DNA of 64,000 bases from SIG424 sp045546695 (GTDB lineage Bacteria > Bacillota > Clostridia > UBA1212 > UBA1255), in the NCBI GenBank assembly GCA_045546695.1, contig JAZQDE010000052.1:3352-67351 (forward strand), read 5' to 3'. The notes under the pieces are model-generated. The model was not told the origin of the DNA. It did no database searches and worked only from the letters and a program-made list of their open reading frames with translations. The translations under genes and the position numbers were made by a program. Positions 50,862 through 60,312 of this stretch are shown here, one piece after another (the stretch's first letter is position 1; the number at the start of each line of letters is the position of its first letter).

Positions 50862-53439
50862 AAACGTCTGTTTTCCTTAAAATTGTTTCCTTAGCTGTAT
50901 CAATATTCTGAGCGCCCACAACGTGAAGCTGTACCTGGCTTGAATCATCAAGTTTGAGCTTGAGTTCATTTGTATTGAAAGTCATCGTATATCTGTCTAC
51001 GTATACGAGTGAATATCTCTTGTTGTTGATAACAATAAACGTGTCAGACGTAAAGCCGTCACCTTTTATTGTATACACGCCGTCCTGAACGGTACTCGGA
51101 GATATACTCTCAATGTAGAAAGGAAGAATACCAATCTCATAATCAGGATTGTTTACAAGATTGCCTCTTTTGTGCTCGTCGTACATCTTGTAGTACTGCA
51201 GATTCTTGAATTTATTCTCATATTCCTTGTACTTTGCGTCATACTCAGCCTTAAGAGTCTTGTATTCTTCTGTATCCTTAAGTCCGTCTGCTTCCATCCG
51301 GTCTAAAGAGGCCTTCCATTCCTTAAGAAATGCGTAATTCTGCTGGAGTTTGTTTGTTGTAATACCATCCATCTGGAGTAAATCGAACATGTATGTAGAA
51401 AGTTCATACAACTGAAGGTGCTTGTCTTCCTGCTTTTCAAGTCCGAGATTGTCCCATGTGAAAAACTGTGTTATATAGCTCTCTTCGCCGTGAATATCCG
51501 CATAGAGTGTCGGCATATGGTCTGAGTAGAAAAGTACGAAAGACTTTTCATCTTCTCTTGATTCAAGATAGCTGATAATGTCAGAAATGACCTTGTCAAC
51601 TTCCTGCGCCTGGCTTACATAATATGCCACAGAACCTACGACATCCTCGCCTGTAGCACCGGGGAAAGTGTCATATATTTCCATGGTATATTCTTCCTTT
51701 TCAATCGGGAAATAATTACCATGAAGCTGTACTGTAACAGTGAAAACAAAGTTCTTGTCATTTTCTTCCTTATCGAGAATTATCTTAAGCTGGTCAAGCA
51801 AAGCAGAGTCATTTGCCCAGATTGTGCCCGGCTTTTTCTGGATACCTGACATGAGCTCCATCGGAATGTATCTGTCAAACGCAAGATTCTTATATACTCT
51901 GTCACGGTTGAAAAACTCTCCTCTGTAATTGTGCATAGCAGTGGCATTATACCCATATTCTTTGAATAATCTTACAATGCTGTCTGTCGAAGTGTTCAGA
52001 ATCTGTTTCGGATATGGATTATATCCCACCGGCAGATAATCCATATTCATACCTGTTATAAATTCAAATTCACTTTTTACAGTACTGCCGCCAAAAACAG
52101 GAACCTCTACCGTACCTGAAGTATAATTTTCACAAAGATAATGAATAAACGGAATCGGGTCTGTTTCGTATGCATCCGCGCCCATTGATGAAAACAGATA
52201 TGGGTCAACGAATGATTCTACCTGGATTGCAATAACATTGTCCACTTCATCAAAGACAGATGTATCAATGCCGAGCCTGTCAAGAGCGTCAATATATTCA
52301 TCGTCGATTTCCTTTATAAACTTGTCGAAATCTATTGATTCATATCCATCAGGCATATCTACATTTGATGAAAAAGCATACGAAATAAAGCTGTATATAA
52401 AGCCTTTGTTATTATATGTTTCTGTAAGTTCTTTATCATCGAGACTAAACGCATCCAGTGTTGTTACAGCACCAAGGCCAAATACACACGTGATACAAAT
52501 AAACAACGTTGCCATTATTCTTGACAGTGAAAACTTTACCGGCTTTTCAAACCTTGACATCACTATAATCAACAGTATGCCGACAACGAATGCTGAGATA
52601 ACGCCTATAATCTCAGGCAGAGAATAGTATGCAAACATGGCAACAATGGCGTCAGACGCCTGGTAAACGTCAAGCAACACGACAGGCTGCCAGAGGCTTG
52701 TGTATTTTACGTATGACACGAACGACAAAGCAATCCATAACAATGAGTAAATAACCGCCATTGATTTCGGTCTGCGGAAAAAGAAAACGAATAATCCTAT
52801 GCAAACCACGTATGTAAGATTCAACGCCAGTATATCAGGGTTCATAAAGAACAATGAAAACGGCTTTGTTATACTTCTTGTCTGGAACATCTGAACGATG
52901 AAAACTGTGACAAGCATAACACCTAAAACAAACGTAATATTTTTATATAATTTTTCATGTTTGCAAGGGGCTGTTCTGTTTCCGAAATAATACATCGCAA
53001 CTGCCACTGCTATGGACAAGGTAAGAATTGCCAGACCGATAATCAGTCTGCCGCACGTTATAGACATCCACGTAAACCATAAGCCAAGCAATATAGATGA
53101 ATACATTTTGCTTCGTTTTGTATGAAGCACAGGCACGGTGAAAACAAACATCATCACCATGCGCAAAAGAACGAGCGTAAAGTTCTGTGGGAACTGCTTC
53201 ATTTCCCACGAATTGCTCGTTTCTGTCATAACAACAGATAAAAAAGCTAACAAAAGGTATATGGCGACCCATTTTACGAATGCTTTTGCGTCGCCATTTT
53301 TAATTTCTTTAAGATCATTCTGAAAATCATTGACAAGATTCATCCACTTGGTTTTCAGAGGAACCTTTACCTTCTGAGCTTTTTTCTGTGCTCTTTTTGC
53401 TTTTTTATCAGCAAAGAAATTACTTAATCTTTTCGACAT
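50836..53439 (-). CDS. LTA synthase family sulfatase with coiled-coil and IPT-like C-terminus
   Basis: About 867 residues; LtaS-type proteins are usually nearer 600-700. A basic cytoplasmic N-terminus (KKAKRAQKKAQK) is followed by many hydrophobic segments to about residue 345. The extracellular sulfatase domain has NVIAIQVESFVDP (metal Glu), VPVFGGSTVKSEFEFITGM (nucleophile Thr) and VLFYSDHMPTLY (metal Asp-His), as in polyglycerolphosphate synthases. After about 690 come a charged helical stretch (DTEEYKTLKAEYDAKYKEYENKFK) and an IPT/TIG-like beta-sandwich (ESISPSTVQDGVYTIKGDGF). ATG 53439 has GGAG 9 nt ahead and overlaps the cyclophilin gene. Confidence 0.9.
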   Translation of the reverse strand: MSKRLSNFFADKKAKRAQKKAQKVKVPLKTKWMNLVNDFQNDLKEIKNGDAKAFVKWVAIYLLLAFLSVVMTETSNSWEMKQFPQNFTLVLLRMVMMFVFTVPVLHTKRSKMYSSILLGLWFTWMSITCGRLIIGLAILTLSIAVAVAMYYFGNRTAPCKHEKLYKNITFVLGVMLVTVFIVQMFQTRSITKPFSLFFMNPDILALNLTYVVCIGLFVFFFRRPKSMAVIYSLLWIALSFVSYVKYTSLWQPVVLLDVYQASDAIVAMFAYYSLPEIIGVISAFVVGILLIIVMSRFEKPVKFSLSRIMATLFICITCVFGLGAVTTLDAFSLDDKELTETYNNKGFIYSFISYAFSSNVDMPDGYESIDFDKFIKEIDDEYIDALDRLGIDTSVFDEVDNVIAIQVESFVDPYLFSSMGADAYETDPIPFIHYLCENYTSGTVEVPVFGGSTVKSEFEFITGMNMDYLPVGYNPYPKQILNTSTDSIVRLFKEYGYNATAMHNYRGEFFNRDRVYKNLAFDRYIPMELMSGIQKKPGTIWANDSALLDQLKIILDKEENDKNFVFTVTVQLHGNYFPIEKEEYTMEIYDTFPGATGEDVVGSVAYYVSQAQEVDKVISDIISYLESREDEKSFVLFYSDHMPTLYADIHGEESYITQFFTWDNLGLEKQEDKHLQLYELSTYMFDLLQMDGITTNKLQQNYAFLKEWKASLDRMEADGLKDTEEYKTLKAEYDAKYKEYENKFKNLQYYKMYDEHKRGNLVNNPDYEIGILPFYIESISPSTVQDGVYTIKGDGFTSDTFIVINNKRYSLVYVDRYTMTFNTNELKLKLDDSSQVQLHVVGAQNIDTAKETILRKTDVYEWGKIFS

Positions 53440-54022
53440 CGGAGAAGTCTCCACCCTTTGTGTCAATCGTTATTGTCTTGATAACAACATCTTCGTACGG
53501 CTTGTCATTGCTGTTCGTATCAACTTCGTTGATAGCCATAACTACGTCAAGGCCTTCGATTACCTTGCCAAATGATGCATATTGACCATTAAGCCAATAA
53601 GGATCTCCTGTACAGATGAAAAACTGTGAACCTGCGCTGTTGGGTGAAGAAGAACGTGCCATTGAAATAACACCCTGTGTGTGTTTCAGGTTGTTCTCAA
53701 AACCATTTTGTGAAAATTCACCTTCAATGGAGTATCCCGGGCCGCCCATGCCTGTGCCCTGCGGACAACCACCCTGAATCATAAAGTCTTCTATAACGCG
53801 GTGGAAAATAAGTCCGTCATAATATCCATCCTGTGCAAGAGTTACAAAGTTTGCAACTGTATTGGGAGCCACGTCATCATAAAGCTCTACTACGATTGTG
53901 CCAAAACCTTCTACTTCAATTGTTGCAATAGGATGATAAATCTCCTTTTCGCATCCTGTACTCATAAAAATCAACACTCCAATCAAACAAAATACTAAAA
54001 TACTTAATAATTTCTTTTTCAT
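53420..54022 (-). CDS. Cyclophilin-type peptidyl-prolyl isomerase lipoprotein
   Basis: 200 residues. The signal peptide ends in lipobox MSTGC (Cys24). The cyclophilin core is complete: NFVTLAQDGYYDGLIFHRVIEDFMIQGGCPQGTGMGGPG, GVISMARSSSPNSAGSQFFI and FGKVIEGLDVVMAI. The active Arg is in FHR. It speeds proline isomerisation in proteins outside the membrane. It lies 9 nt behind the aconitase-family gene and overlaps the LTA synthase-like gene. Confidence 0.95.
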   Translation of the reverse strand: MKKKLLSILVFCLIGVLIFMSTGCEKEIYHPIATIEVEGFGTIVVELYDDVAPNTVANFVTLAQDGYYDGLIFHRVIEDFMIQGGCPQGTGMGGPGYSIEGEFSQNGFENNLKHTQGVISMARSSSPNSAGSQFFICTGDPYWLNGQYASFGKVIEGLDVVMAINEVDTNSNDKPYEDVVIKTITIDTKGGDFSDVEKIK

Positions 54023-54031
54023 AAATACTCC

Positions 54032-56314
54032 TTAGTTGTAGTAGTTAATCAGACATCCTGCCGTGAGTATATCTGACTCATCTTTGGAAATATCTGCCAA
54101 TGTCAGTACGCACTCATCTACAGTGCCGTCAATACGGTAAATTGTCGCATCAACAGTTCTGTCCAGATTTGCAACTGTATCTTTAATATCTTTTATAAAT
54201 ATTCTGTCGCCGTTTTTAAGTTTCAGATCAGCAATGCTATCAACTGTAAACGGCAGGCATCCCCAGTTGATAAGGTTGCTGCGATATCTTTTTGTGCCGT
54301 ATGCAACTGCAATATTTGCAAGACCGCCCAGTACCTTCTGGCATGATGCAGCCTGTTCTCTTGCAGAGCCGTCACCGGGAGATGTTGCAACTACTACGCT
54401 ACCTATCTGTGTTGTGTACGCTAGCTTCACAACGTCATCAATACCTGCAAAAGCTTTTTTGAGTGCCTCACCTTCTTTTTCACCTCTTACGTATGCAAGT
54501 CTCTCGTCTTCAGCTTTTTTGATAGCCTTTGCTCTGCCTACGTATTCAGGATCTTTGCGTGACAATGTAAATTCAGCAAGTTTAAGAGGATTTGATCTGT
54601 AAGATGAAGTCTCGCCACTCGGTATAAGCTCGTCTGTAGTTGTTACAGGGTCGTTTATAACGCATGCAACTTCAAGAAGAATATTCTGATGAAGTCTTTG
54701 CTGTGCCGGCCAGTCAGCGATGTTCGGTCCATACTGAAGCGGAGCGTCTTTTTCAGGCTTTGAGTAACCGTTATACACACGTCTGTCGTAAACTTCTTTA
54801 TCAAATTTATATTCGTATTCTTTTTCTTCGATGCCATTTTCAGCGGCAAAGTCGCTTGCGGACGTAAGAATACCCTGATTTGCAGCTGTTGCTGCGATAG
54901 AACGTGCATCCATAAGTGCAACCCATGATATCTGACCGTCAGCAGGACGAGAGCCTTCTCTGTTTTCAAAGTTTCTCGTAGTATGTCTGATACTAAAGCC
55001 ATTGTTGGACGGTACGTCGCCTGCTCCGAAGCAAGGTCCGCAGAAGGCAGATCTTACGATTGCGCCACAACGCAGGAATTCTTCAATCATGCCATTTTTA
55101 ACAAGCTGCATAAATACAGGCTGGCTTGACGGATACAGGCTGAGGTTGAATGCGCCGTTGCCTGTTGATTTTCCATTTATATACTCGTATGCTCTGCAGA
55201 TATTTTCAAAAGTACCGCCTGAGCAACCTGCGATAACTCCCTGGTCAACGTGCATTTTACCGTCAAAGAATTTATCCTTGAGCGTATATGCGGCAATCTT
55301 TTTACCATATATATCAATTGCTCTTTTTTGTGTAATATCGAGAATCTCGTCAGCATTCTGAATAAATTCGCTTACTTTATATGCGTGTCTCGGGTGAAAA
55401 GGCATAGCAATCATTGATTCAATCTTGCTGAGGTCAACAACGAGAGCACTGTCATAATATGCCACGCTGTCAGGATTGAGCTCCTGATACTCGTCGCCTC
55501 TTTGGTGAATGTCGAAATATTCGCGAACTTTGTCGTCTGTTCTCCAGATTGAGCTGAGGCAACGTGTCTCTGTTGTCATTACGTCGATACCGTTTCTGAA
55601 ATCAACAGATAAATCGTCAATGCCGGGGCCCTGGAATTCCATAACTTTGTTGTATACAAAGTCACAGTCATAAACTTCTTTGATAATAGCAAGAGCTACG
55701 TCCTGAGGACCTACGCCGGGACGTACTTTACCTTTAAGATAAATACATACAATCTCAGGCTTTTTAATCTCGTAAGGCTTTTTAAGAAGCTGCTTTGCAA
55801 GCTCCGGTCCGCCCTCGCCTACAGCCATAGTACCGAGTGCACCATAACGAGTGTGGCTGTCTGAGCCGATAATCATTTTACCGGGAGCTGCCATCATTTC
55901 ACGCATGTACTGGTGAATAACAGCCTGGTGAGGTGGAACGTAAATTCCGCCGTATTTTTTAGCAGCTGACAAGCCGAAAACGTGGTCGTCTTCATTGATT
56001 GTGCCACCTACAGCACAAAGTGAGTTGTGACAGTTTGTCAGAACGTAAGGCACCGGGAACTGTGTAAGTCCGCTGGCTCTTGCAGTCTGGATTATGCCAA
56101 CATATGTAATATCATGAGATGCCATAGCATCAAAGGTTATGTGAAAACGCGGTGCTTCGTATGAATCTTCTTCTGCATGCGCACATATAATCTTAGAAGC
56201 AATTGTACCTTTTGCTGCTTCTTTTTTATCTATCCCTGCAACTTTTGCATCGCTCATGTCTGTGATAAGCTCTCCGTTTACCAGAAACACTCCGCTGTTG
56301 ATCTTATCAATCAT
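54032..56314 (-). CDS. Aconitase-family hydratase
   Basis: 760 residues, one chain with all four aconitase domains. SDSHTRYGALGTMAVGEGG is the family signature; Fe-S ligand Cys are in VIAGCSGGTFENI and AFCGPCFGAGDVPSNN. The C-terminal swivel domain has WGCLPFTVDS after RSNLINWG. Clostridial proteins of this type are usually annotated only as hydratase; citrate/isocitrate is the likely substrate but homologous dehydratases act on other tricarboxylates. It is flanked in the operon by ABC permease (ATGA overlap) and a cyclophilin gene, a setting that gives no clue. Confidence 0.92.
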   Translation of the reverse strand: MIDKINSGVFLVNGELITDMSDAKVAGIDKKEAAKGTIASKIICAHAEEDSYEAPRFHITFDAMASHDITYVGIIQTARASGLTQFPVPYVLTNCHNSLCAVGGTINEDDHVFGLSAAKKYGGIYVPPHQAVIHQYMREMMAAPGKMIIGSDSHTRYGALGTMAVGEGGPELAKQLLKKPYEIKKPEIVCIYLKGKVRPGVGPQDVALAIIKEVYDCDFVYNKVMEFQGPGIDDLSVDFRNGIDVMTTETRCLSSIWRTDDKVREYFDIHQRGDEYQELNPDSVAYYDSALVVDLSKIESMIAMPFHPRHAYKVSEFIQNADEILDITQKRAIDIYGKKIAAYTLKDKFFDGKMHVDQGVIAGCSGGTFENICRAYEYINGKSTGNGAFNLSLYPSSQPVFMQLVKNGMIEEFLRCGAIVRSAFCGPCFGAGDVPSNNGFSIRHTTRNFENREGSRPADGQISWVALMDARSIAATAANQGILTSASDFAAENGIEEKEYEYKFDKEVYDRRVYNGYSKPEKDAPLQYGPNIADWPAQQRLHQNILLEVACVINDPVTTTDELIPSGETSSYRSNPLKLAEFTLSRKDPEYVGRAKAIKKAEDERLAYVRGEKEGEALKKAFAGIDDVVKLAYTTQIGSVVVATSPGDGSAREQAASCQKVLGGLANIAVAYGTKRYRSNLINWGCLPFTVDSIADLKLKNGDRIFIKDIKDTVANLDRTVDATIYRIDGTVDECVLTLADISKDESDILTAGCLINYYN

Positions 56315-57966
56315 CTGTATAACTCCTTACTCTTAATTAGTCTGTACAACATTTTCCTCGATACTATTGTGGCGACAGCCTCAATAATCAATGTCAGAAC
56401 AATGACAAGTGCGATATTCTGTATCTTCCCAACCACGTAAAGCACGGTGGGAATTATATATATTACTGTCAAAATAACGCACAAAACCAAAGCGATCATG
56501 CCGTTTGCATTTTGCTTTACGGCCTCTGCTTCTCTTGTCCAATATATTTTAGGTCTCGTAACATCGATAAAAGCACCGATGTAACTATACGAAAACAATG
56601 CAATTATACATATCACGATACCAATTATTACAGGCAAAAAGCTGAGTTTAAATAAAACTCCACCTATCGCCATCATAGTTATAACACAAACAAGATTGAT
56701 AATCAAGGAGCAAGTGATTTTTGCCTTTATCTGCTCCTTGTACGACACAGGAATAATCTGTGTAATCATGTAGTTGCCACCCTCGCGCGACACTGACGTT
56801 GATGCTACCATAGATAATGTAGACACCACCATCGTCACTGCCACAAGGATAGCTGCCACAACGTATTGGGCATTGATATTATTTTCCAGGAATTGTGTTA
56901 TCATGCTGATAATATCATCGCCTTTTGTCGTCATATTATTGGTGCGAAGTCCGAGAATAATTATAAGAAGCGGCCCGATAATAACGTTCAGCACGCAATT
57001 GAGCATATATACCGGCGAGCGGAAAAGCATCCTGAATTCTTTTTTCAGAAGCGCCGTGCGTACAGATGATTTTGTATAATTTTTCTTCGTCTTATTTGCA
57101 CTTGAAGCACTGTAGTAAAGCATTTCAGTTACTTTTTCATACAATCTGCCGCCCGGATAATACATAATGACAAAAGACACAGCAAAAGTCACAAGTGAAA
57201 TACCTGTGCCGATGAAAAAGTCGATGCCGCCTTTTAACATCATATTGTACGATAAAATGTTTATCATGTACTTTCCGAGACCCTCGATTATGCCATTATT
57301 TGCCAGTAAAACGCCTGAAATGTCATCTTGTGTTACTGTTGTTCCGCCTGACGAGAAAACTGCATACAATACAAAGCATGCGACAACAAGAAGCAAACCC
57401 ATAACAGTTGAGATTATTTCCTTATGCCTGAATCTTCCGGAAATTACCATAATGCCAAACATTATAAACGTAGCGACAGTGCATGGCAGCGCCGGAAACA
57501 GGAGTGCGCCCAGCAGCATTTTCACCGTGAAAATAAGTGAAAAGCCTTCATAATATTGGTAAACGCTTGTAGCCGGAATTATTATTACCAACGCAGACAG
57601 TAGCGCGCTTACGTACATGACAACGTATGACGTCATGAAGATGTGTTCCCTTTTTATGGGAAGCGGCCTGAAGAATTCCTGCTCTTTGCCGTTGAACATC
57701 GTGTTGAAGGACGACAATATTATTGTGAAAAGTGATACAATCTGTGCAAAAAGCAGCGTAAAAGTCAGATATAATTCTTTTTCACCTGCCTGCCGGAAGC
57801 TTTTGTACATCATGCTCATCATGATTACATATGCAAAAATGAAGAGCGAAGCTATCAATAAAATAATAATGAGTCCTGCAAGACCGGCTACACTTATGCG
57901 CGCGGGTGCAGAGCCGAATTGATTCATTATTTTGAATCTTAAAAGTCGTAAAAACTTATTCACCAC
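56311..57966 (-). CDS. ABC transporter permease, large ABC-2-like type
   Basis: 551 residues with about 12 hydrophobic segments, mostly at 20-60, 105-300 and 320-530. The N-terminal LRLLRFKIMNQFGSAPARISV and the pattern of two six-helix halves resemble large exporters that pair with a single ATPase. YYPGGRLYEKVTEMLYYSAS lies between the halves. The substrate cannot be read. It overlaps the ATPase gene by 11 nt and the hydratase gene by 4 nt. Confidence 0.88.
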   Translation of the reverse strand: MVNKFLRLLRFKIMNQFGSAPARISVAGLAGLIIILLIASLFIFAYVIMMSMMYKSFRQAGEKELYLTFTLLFAQIVSLFTIILSSFNTMFNGKEQEFFRPLPIKREHIFMTSYVVMYVSALLSALVIIIPATSVYQYYEGFSLIFTVKMLLGALLFPALPCTVATFIMFGIMVISGRFRHKEIISTVMGLLLVVACFVLYAVFSSGGTTVTQDDISGVLLANNGIIEGLGKYMINILSYNMMLKGGIDFFIGTGISLVTFAVSFVIMYYPGGRLYEKVTEMLYYSASSANKTKKNYTKSSVRTALLKKEFRMLFRSPVYMLNCVLNVIIGPLLIIILGLRTNNMTTKGDDIISMITQFLENNINAQYVVAAILVAVTMVVSTLSMVASTSVSREGGNYMITQIIPVSYKEQIKAKITCSLIINLVCVITMMAIGGVLFKLSFLPVIIGIVICIIALFSYSYIGAFIDVTRPKIYWTREAEAVKQNANGMIALVLCVILTVIYIIPTVLYVVGKIQNIALVIVLTLIIEAVATIVSRKMLYRLIKSKELYR

Positions 57967-58693
57967 TGCCTCCGACTATATCAATAAACACATCCTCCAG
58001 TGTGGAATTGCCACTTTTTGCCTGCTCCTTGAGTTCATCTACCGTACCGGTCGCCACAATAACGCCGTGCGAAATAATCGCCACTCTGTCGCATAATTTC
58101 TCAGCAACTTCCAGTACGTGTGTAGAAAAGAAGACAGTATTTCCCTGCTTGCAATGCTCGCGCATTTCTTCTTTAAGGCTATGCGCCGACATAGGGTCAA
58201 GCCCTACCATAGGCTCGTCCAAAATCCATAAATCGGGATTATGTATGAGCGCACCGGTAAGTACGATTTTTTGTCTCATTCCATGTGAAAAGCTCTTAAT
58301 TCTGTCATTCAGAGCATTTTGTATATCAAACATTGTGGAATATTTCTGTATTCTGTCTTGTCTGTCCTGAGTAGAAACGCCGTATATATCTGCTATAAAT
58401 TCCAGATATTCCATTGCAGTGAGTCTTTCGTACACGTCGGGGTTATCCGGAACGTATCCGAATTTCTTTTTATAATTTATTGGATCTTTTTGTATATCGA
58501 TGCCATCTATGAGTATTTGTCCCATCGTAGGCTCGATGATACCTGCAATCATTTTTATCGTGGTACTCTTGCCTGCTCCGTTCGGCCCCAAAAAGCCGAA
58601 AATCTCGCCTTTGTTTACTTTGAGGCTGATATTGCTTACTGCTGCGACTTTGCGTTTATCATAATATTTTGTCAGATTTTTGAGTTCAAGCAT
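57956..58693 (-). CDS. ABC transporter ATP-binding protein
   Basis: 245 residues. Walker A GFLGPNGAGKSTTIKMIAG, Q-loop FGYVPDNPDVYERLT, signature IKSFSHGMRQKIVLTGALIHNPDLWILDEPMVGLDP with Walker B, and H-loop VFFSTHVLEVAEKLCDRV. The signature is SHGMR, a known variant of the ABC exporter subfamily. It energises the downstream permease. AAGGA precedes the ATG, and a minus-strand TATAAT with extended -10 TG lies at 58725-58730. Confidence 0.95.
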   Translation of the reverse strand: MLELKNLTKYYDKRKVAAVSNISLKVNKGEIFGFLGPNGAGKSTTIKMIAGIIEPTMGQILIDGIDIQKDPINYKKKFGYVPDNPDVYERLTAMEYLEFIADIYGVSTQDRQDRIQKYSTMFDIQNALNDRIKSFSHGMRQKIVLTGALIHNPDLWILDEPMVGLDPMSAHSLKEEMREHCKQGNTVFFSTHVLEVAEKLCDRVAIISHGVIVATGTVDELKEQAKSGNSTLEDVFIDIVGGSGE

Positions 58694-58724
58694 AAAAGAA
58701 ATCCTTTCAGAACTTTATTATTGC

Positions 58725-58730
58725 ATTATA
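58725..58730 (-). promoter_or_regulatory. Extended -10 box ahead of the seven-gene operon
   Basis: On the minus strand TATAAT is preceded by TGG, fitting an extended -10 promoter. No good -35 hexamer is seen at 17 nt. It lies about 35 nt ahead of the ABC ATPase start. Confidence 0.55.
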
Positions 58731-58829
58731 CCATACATTTTCCTTTATATCGTCCTTCGCTGAAAATTCTTCAACCAGGGGTGGCTGTGTTGAACTGCTT
58801 GTCGAACACGTCATTTTCACTGAAAAATG

Positions 58830-58884
58830 AAAAAGCCCGACGGTACTGGTGTAGGGTATAATAAATACGACCGAAGGGCTTTTT
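58830..58884 (-). terminator. Terminator behind the ThuA gene, long loop
   Basis: AAAAAGCCC (58830-58838) pairs with GGGCTTTTT (58876-58884); an inner helix CGGT/ACCG follows after a 2-nt bulge on each side. The apical loop is about 25 nt, longer than usual, and holds TATAAT. It can work in both directions between the ThuA gene and the operon upstream region. Confidence 0.78.
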
Positions 58885-58910
58885 ACGCAATTTAATAAAT
58901 TTTTACCGGA

Positions 58911-59621
58911 TTATTCCAGAGGCTCTGTCTGGGGTGCAACCATTCTCTCAACGCGGCTTGTAGGCTTTGCCCATCTGACAGCGTTTGTGATAACTTTCTG
59001 AACGTATTCGTGATGATACGTTGGATTTGATTCATGTCCGGGACGGAAATAGAACACCTTGCCGTGTCCTCTTCTGAAGGTCACGCCTGAGCGGAATACT
59101 TCGCCTCCTTTGAACCAACTGATGAAAACAAGCTCGTCAGGCTGTGGAATATCAAAATACTCACCGTACATTTCTTCCGGTTCGATAACAAACTGCTCCG
59201 GAATGCCTTCCGCTATGGGATGTCCGGGATTGCAGCACCATACTCTTTCTTTGTCATTGTCTCTCCATTTGAGTGTGCCTGTTGTGCCAACAAGTTTCAG
59301 GAAAGGCTTGGACATGTGTGCTGAGTGAAGCGCGATGAATCCCATGCCGCAAAGTACGTGTCTCTGAACTCGTTCAGCCACTTCGTCCGGCACAAGGTGA
59401 TGCGCCATGTGTCCCCACCATACAAGTACGTCTGTATCTTTGAGAACTTCTTCTGTGAGACCGCACTCTGGGTCGTCTAACGTCGCTGTTTTTACGACGA
59501 TATCTTCGTTTTTACCAAGAAATGCCGCTATAGCGCCGTGAATTCCGTCAGGATAGATTGATCTTACGTGTTCGCTGTTCTTTTCGTGTGTATATTCATT
59601 CCATACTGTTACTTTAATCAT
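58911..59621 (-). CDS. ThuA domain protein
   Basis: 236 residues of the ThuA (trehalose utilisation) family, a class I glutamine amidotransferase-like fold. VTVWNEYTHEKNSEHVRSIYPDGIH, DVLVWWGHMAHHLV, GFIALHSAHMSKPFLKLVG, CNPGHPIAEGIPEQFVI, EPEEMYGEYFDIP and VFYFRPGHESNPTYHHEYVQKVI are the family landmarks. The biochemical role is poorly known; ThuA proteins occur in sugar catabolism clusters. GGAGG precedes the ATG. It is transcribed from a promoter at 59652-59680. Confidence 0.93.
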   Translation of the reverse strand: MIKVTVWNEYTHEKNSEHVRSIYPDGIHGAIAAFLGKNEDIVVKTATLDDPECGLTEEVLKDTDVLVWWGHMAHHLVPDEVAERVQRHVLCGMGFIALHSAHMSKPFLKLVGTTGTLKWRDNDKERVWCCNPGHPIAEGIPEQFVIEPEEMYGEYFDIPQPDELVFISWFKGGEVFRSGVTFRRGHGKVFYFRPGHESNPTYHHEYVQKVITNAVRWAKPTSRVERMVAPQTEPLE

Positions 59622-59651
59622 TATGTTTGCCTCCGTTTTTTAACTAAAATA

Positions 59652-59680
59652 ATTTTACAGCATTGCGATTCTAATTACAA
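59652..59680 (-). promoter_or_regulatory. Promoter of the ThuA gene
   Basis: On the minus strand TTGTAA (59675-59680) and TAAAAT (59652-59657), 17-nt spacer. It sits in the short gap behind thiN. Confidence 0.65.
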
Positions 59681-59682
59681 TA

Positions 59683-60294
59683 TTATTTTTCAACAATCAG
59701 AATCAATGTGCCGTTCTCAACGCTGATTATTGCTTTTTCACCGATGAATTCGTTACTGACACCAATCGGAATAGAAGCATCAAGAGTGGCGTCGTCGAGA
59801 GTGTATTTGAGGCCCTTTATCGTAACGCCCCACGCCATGCCGCCAAAAGCAAAGACAGAAATAAGCCCTTTGTCGCGTGATTCAAATTCTATTTCCGTGT
59901 CTGAGATAGCTGTTATGAGCGTGGAGTCATCTTCGAGCGCGATTTTTATTTCTTTCTGTGAAAAGTATGACAGCATCTGGAGGTTACCGAGAGTGTGGTC
60001 CATGCGGCCGCCAAGCGCGCCATATACGATGATATCGTCGTATCCCCTCTTTACTGCCTCGTCAACTGCAAGCATCATATCCGGATAATCTTTCTCGCAT
60101 GGGAAAACGATTGTCTGTACGTCCTCGGGCACAAATCCGAGTGAATCAAAATCACCCATGGCAATATCAGGCAAAATATTTGCCTTTTTCAGGTGCTCAT
60201 ATCCTCCGTCAGCGCTGATTACAAAGCTGCCTTGCGGTATATTTATAGTCGTTTTAGTCATATCGCCGGCACCGACAATATAGCATTTTTTCAT
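59683..60294 (-). CDS. thiN: Thiamine diphosphokinase
   Basis: 203 residues. FVISADGGYEHLKKANILPDIAMGDFDSLG and FPCEKDYPDMMLAVDEA, then VYGALGGRMDHTLGNLQML, are the thiamine pyrophosphokinase signatures with the ATP/metal Asp residues. It turns thiamine and ATP into thiamine diphosphate. A ribosome-binding GGAAGTG lies ahead of the ATG. It is 19 nt behind the ABC-F gene. ThDP is the cofactor of IlvB, encoded elsewhere in the window. Confidence 0.96.
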   Translation of the reverse strand: MKKCYIVGAGDMTKTTINIPQGSFVISADGGYEHLKKANILPDIAMGDFDSLGFVPEDVQTIVFPCEKDYPDMMLAVDEAVKRGYDDIIVYGALGGRMDHTLGNLQMLSYFSQKEIKIALEDDSTLITAISDTEIEFESRDKGLISVFAFGGMAWGVTIKGLKYTLDDATLDASIPIGVSNEFIGEKAIISVENGTLILIVEK

Positions 60295-60312
60295 AAAATC
60301 ACTTCCTTAATT

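Noticed and set aside
58694..58910. T-box or leucine leader for the operon with ilvBN
   Set aside because: No T-box sequence or Leu/Val-rich leader peptide is seen; the ilv genes are internal to the operon.
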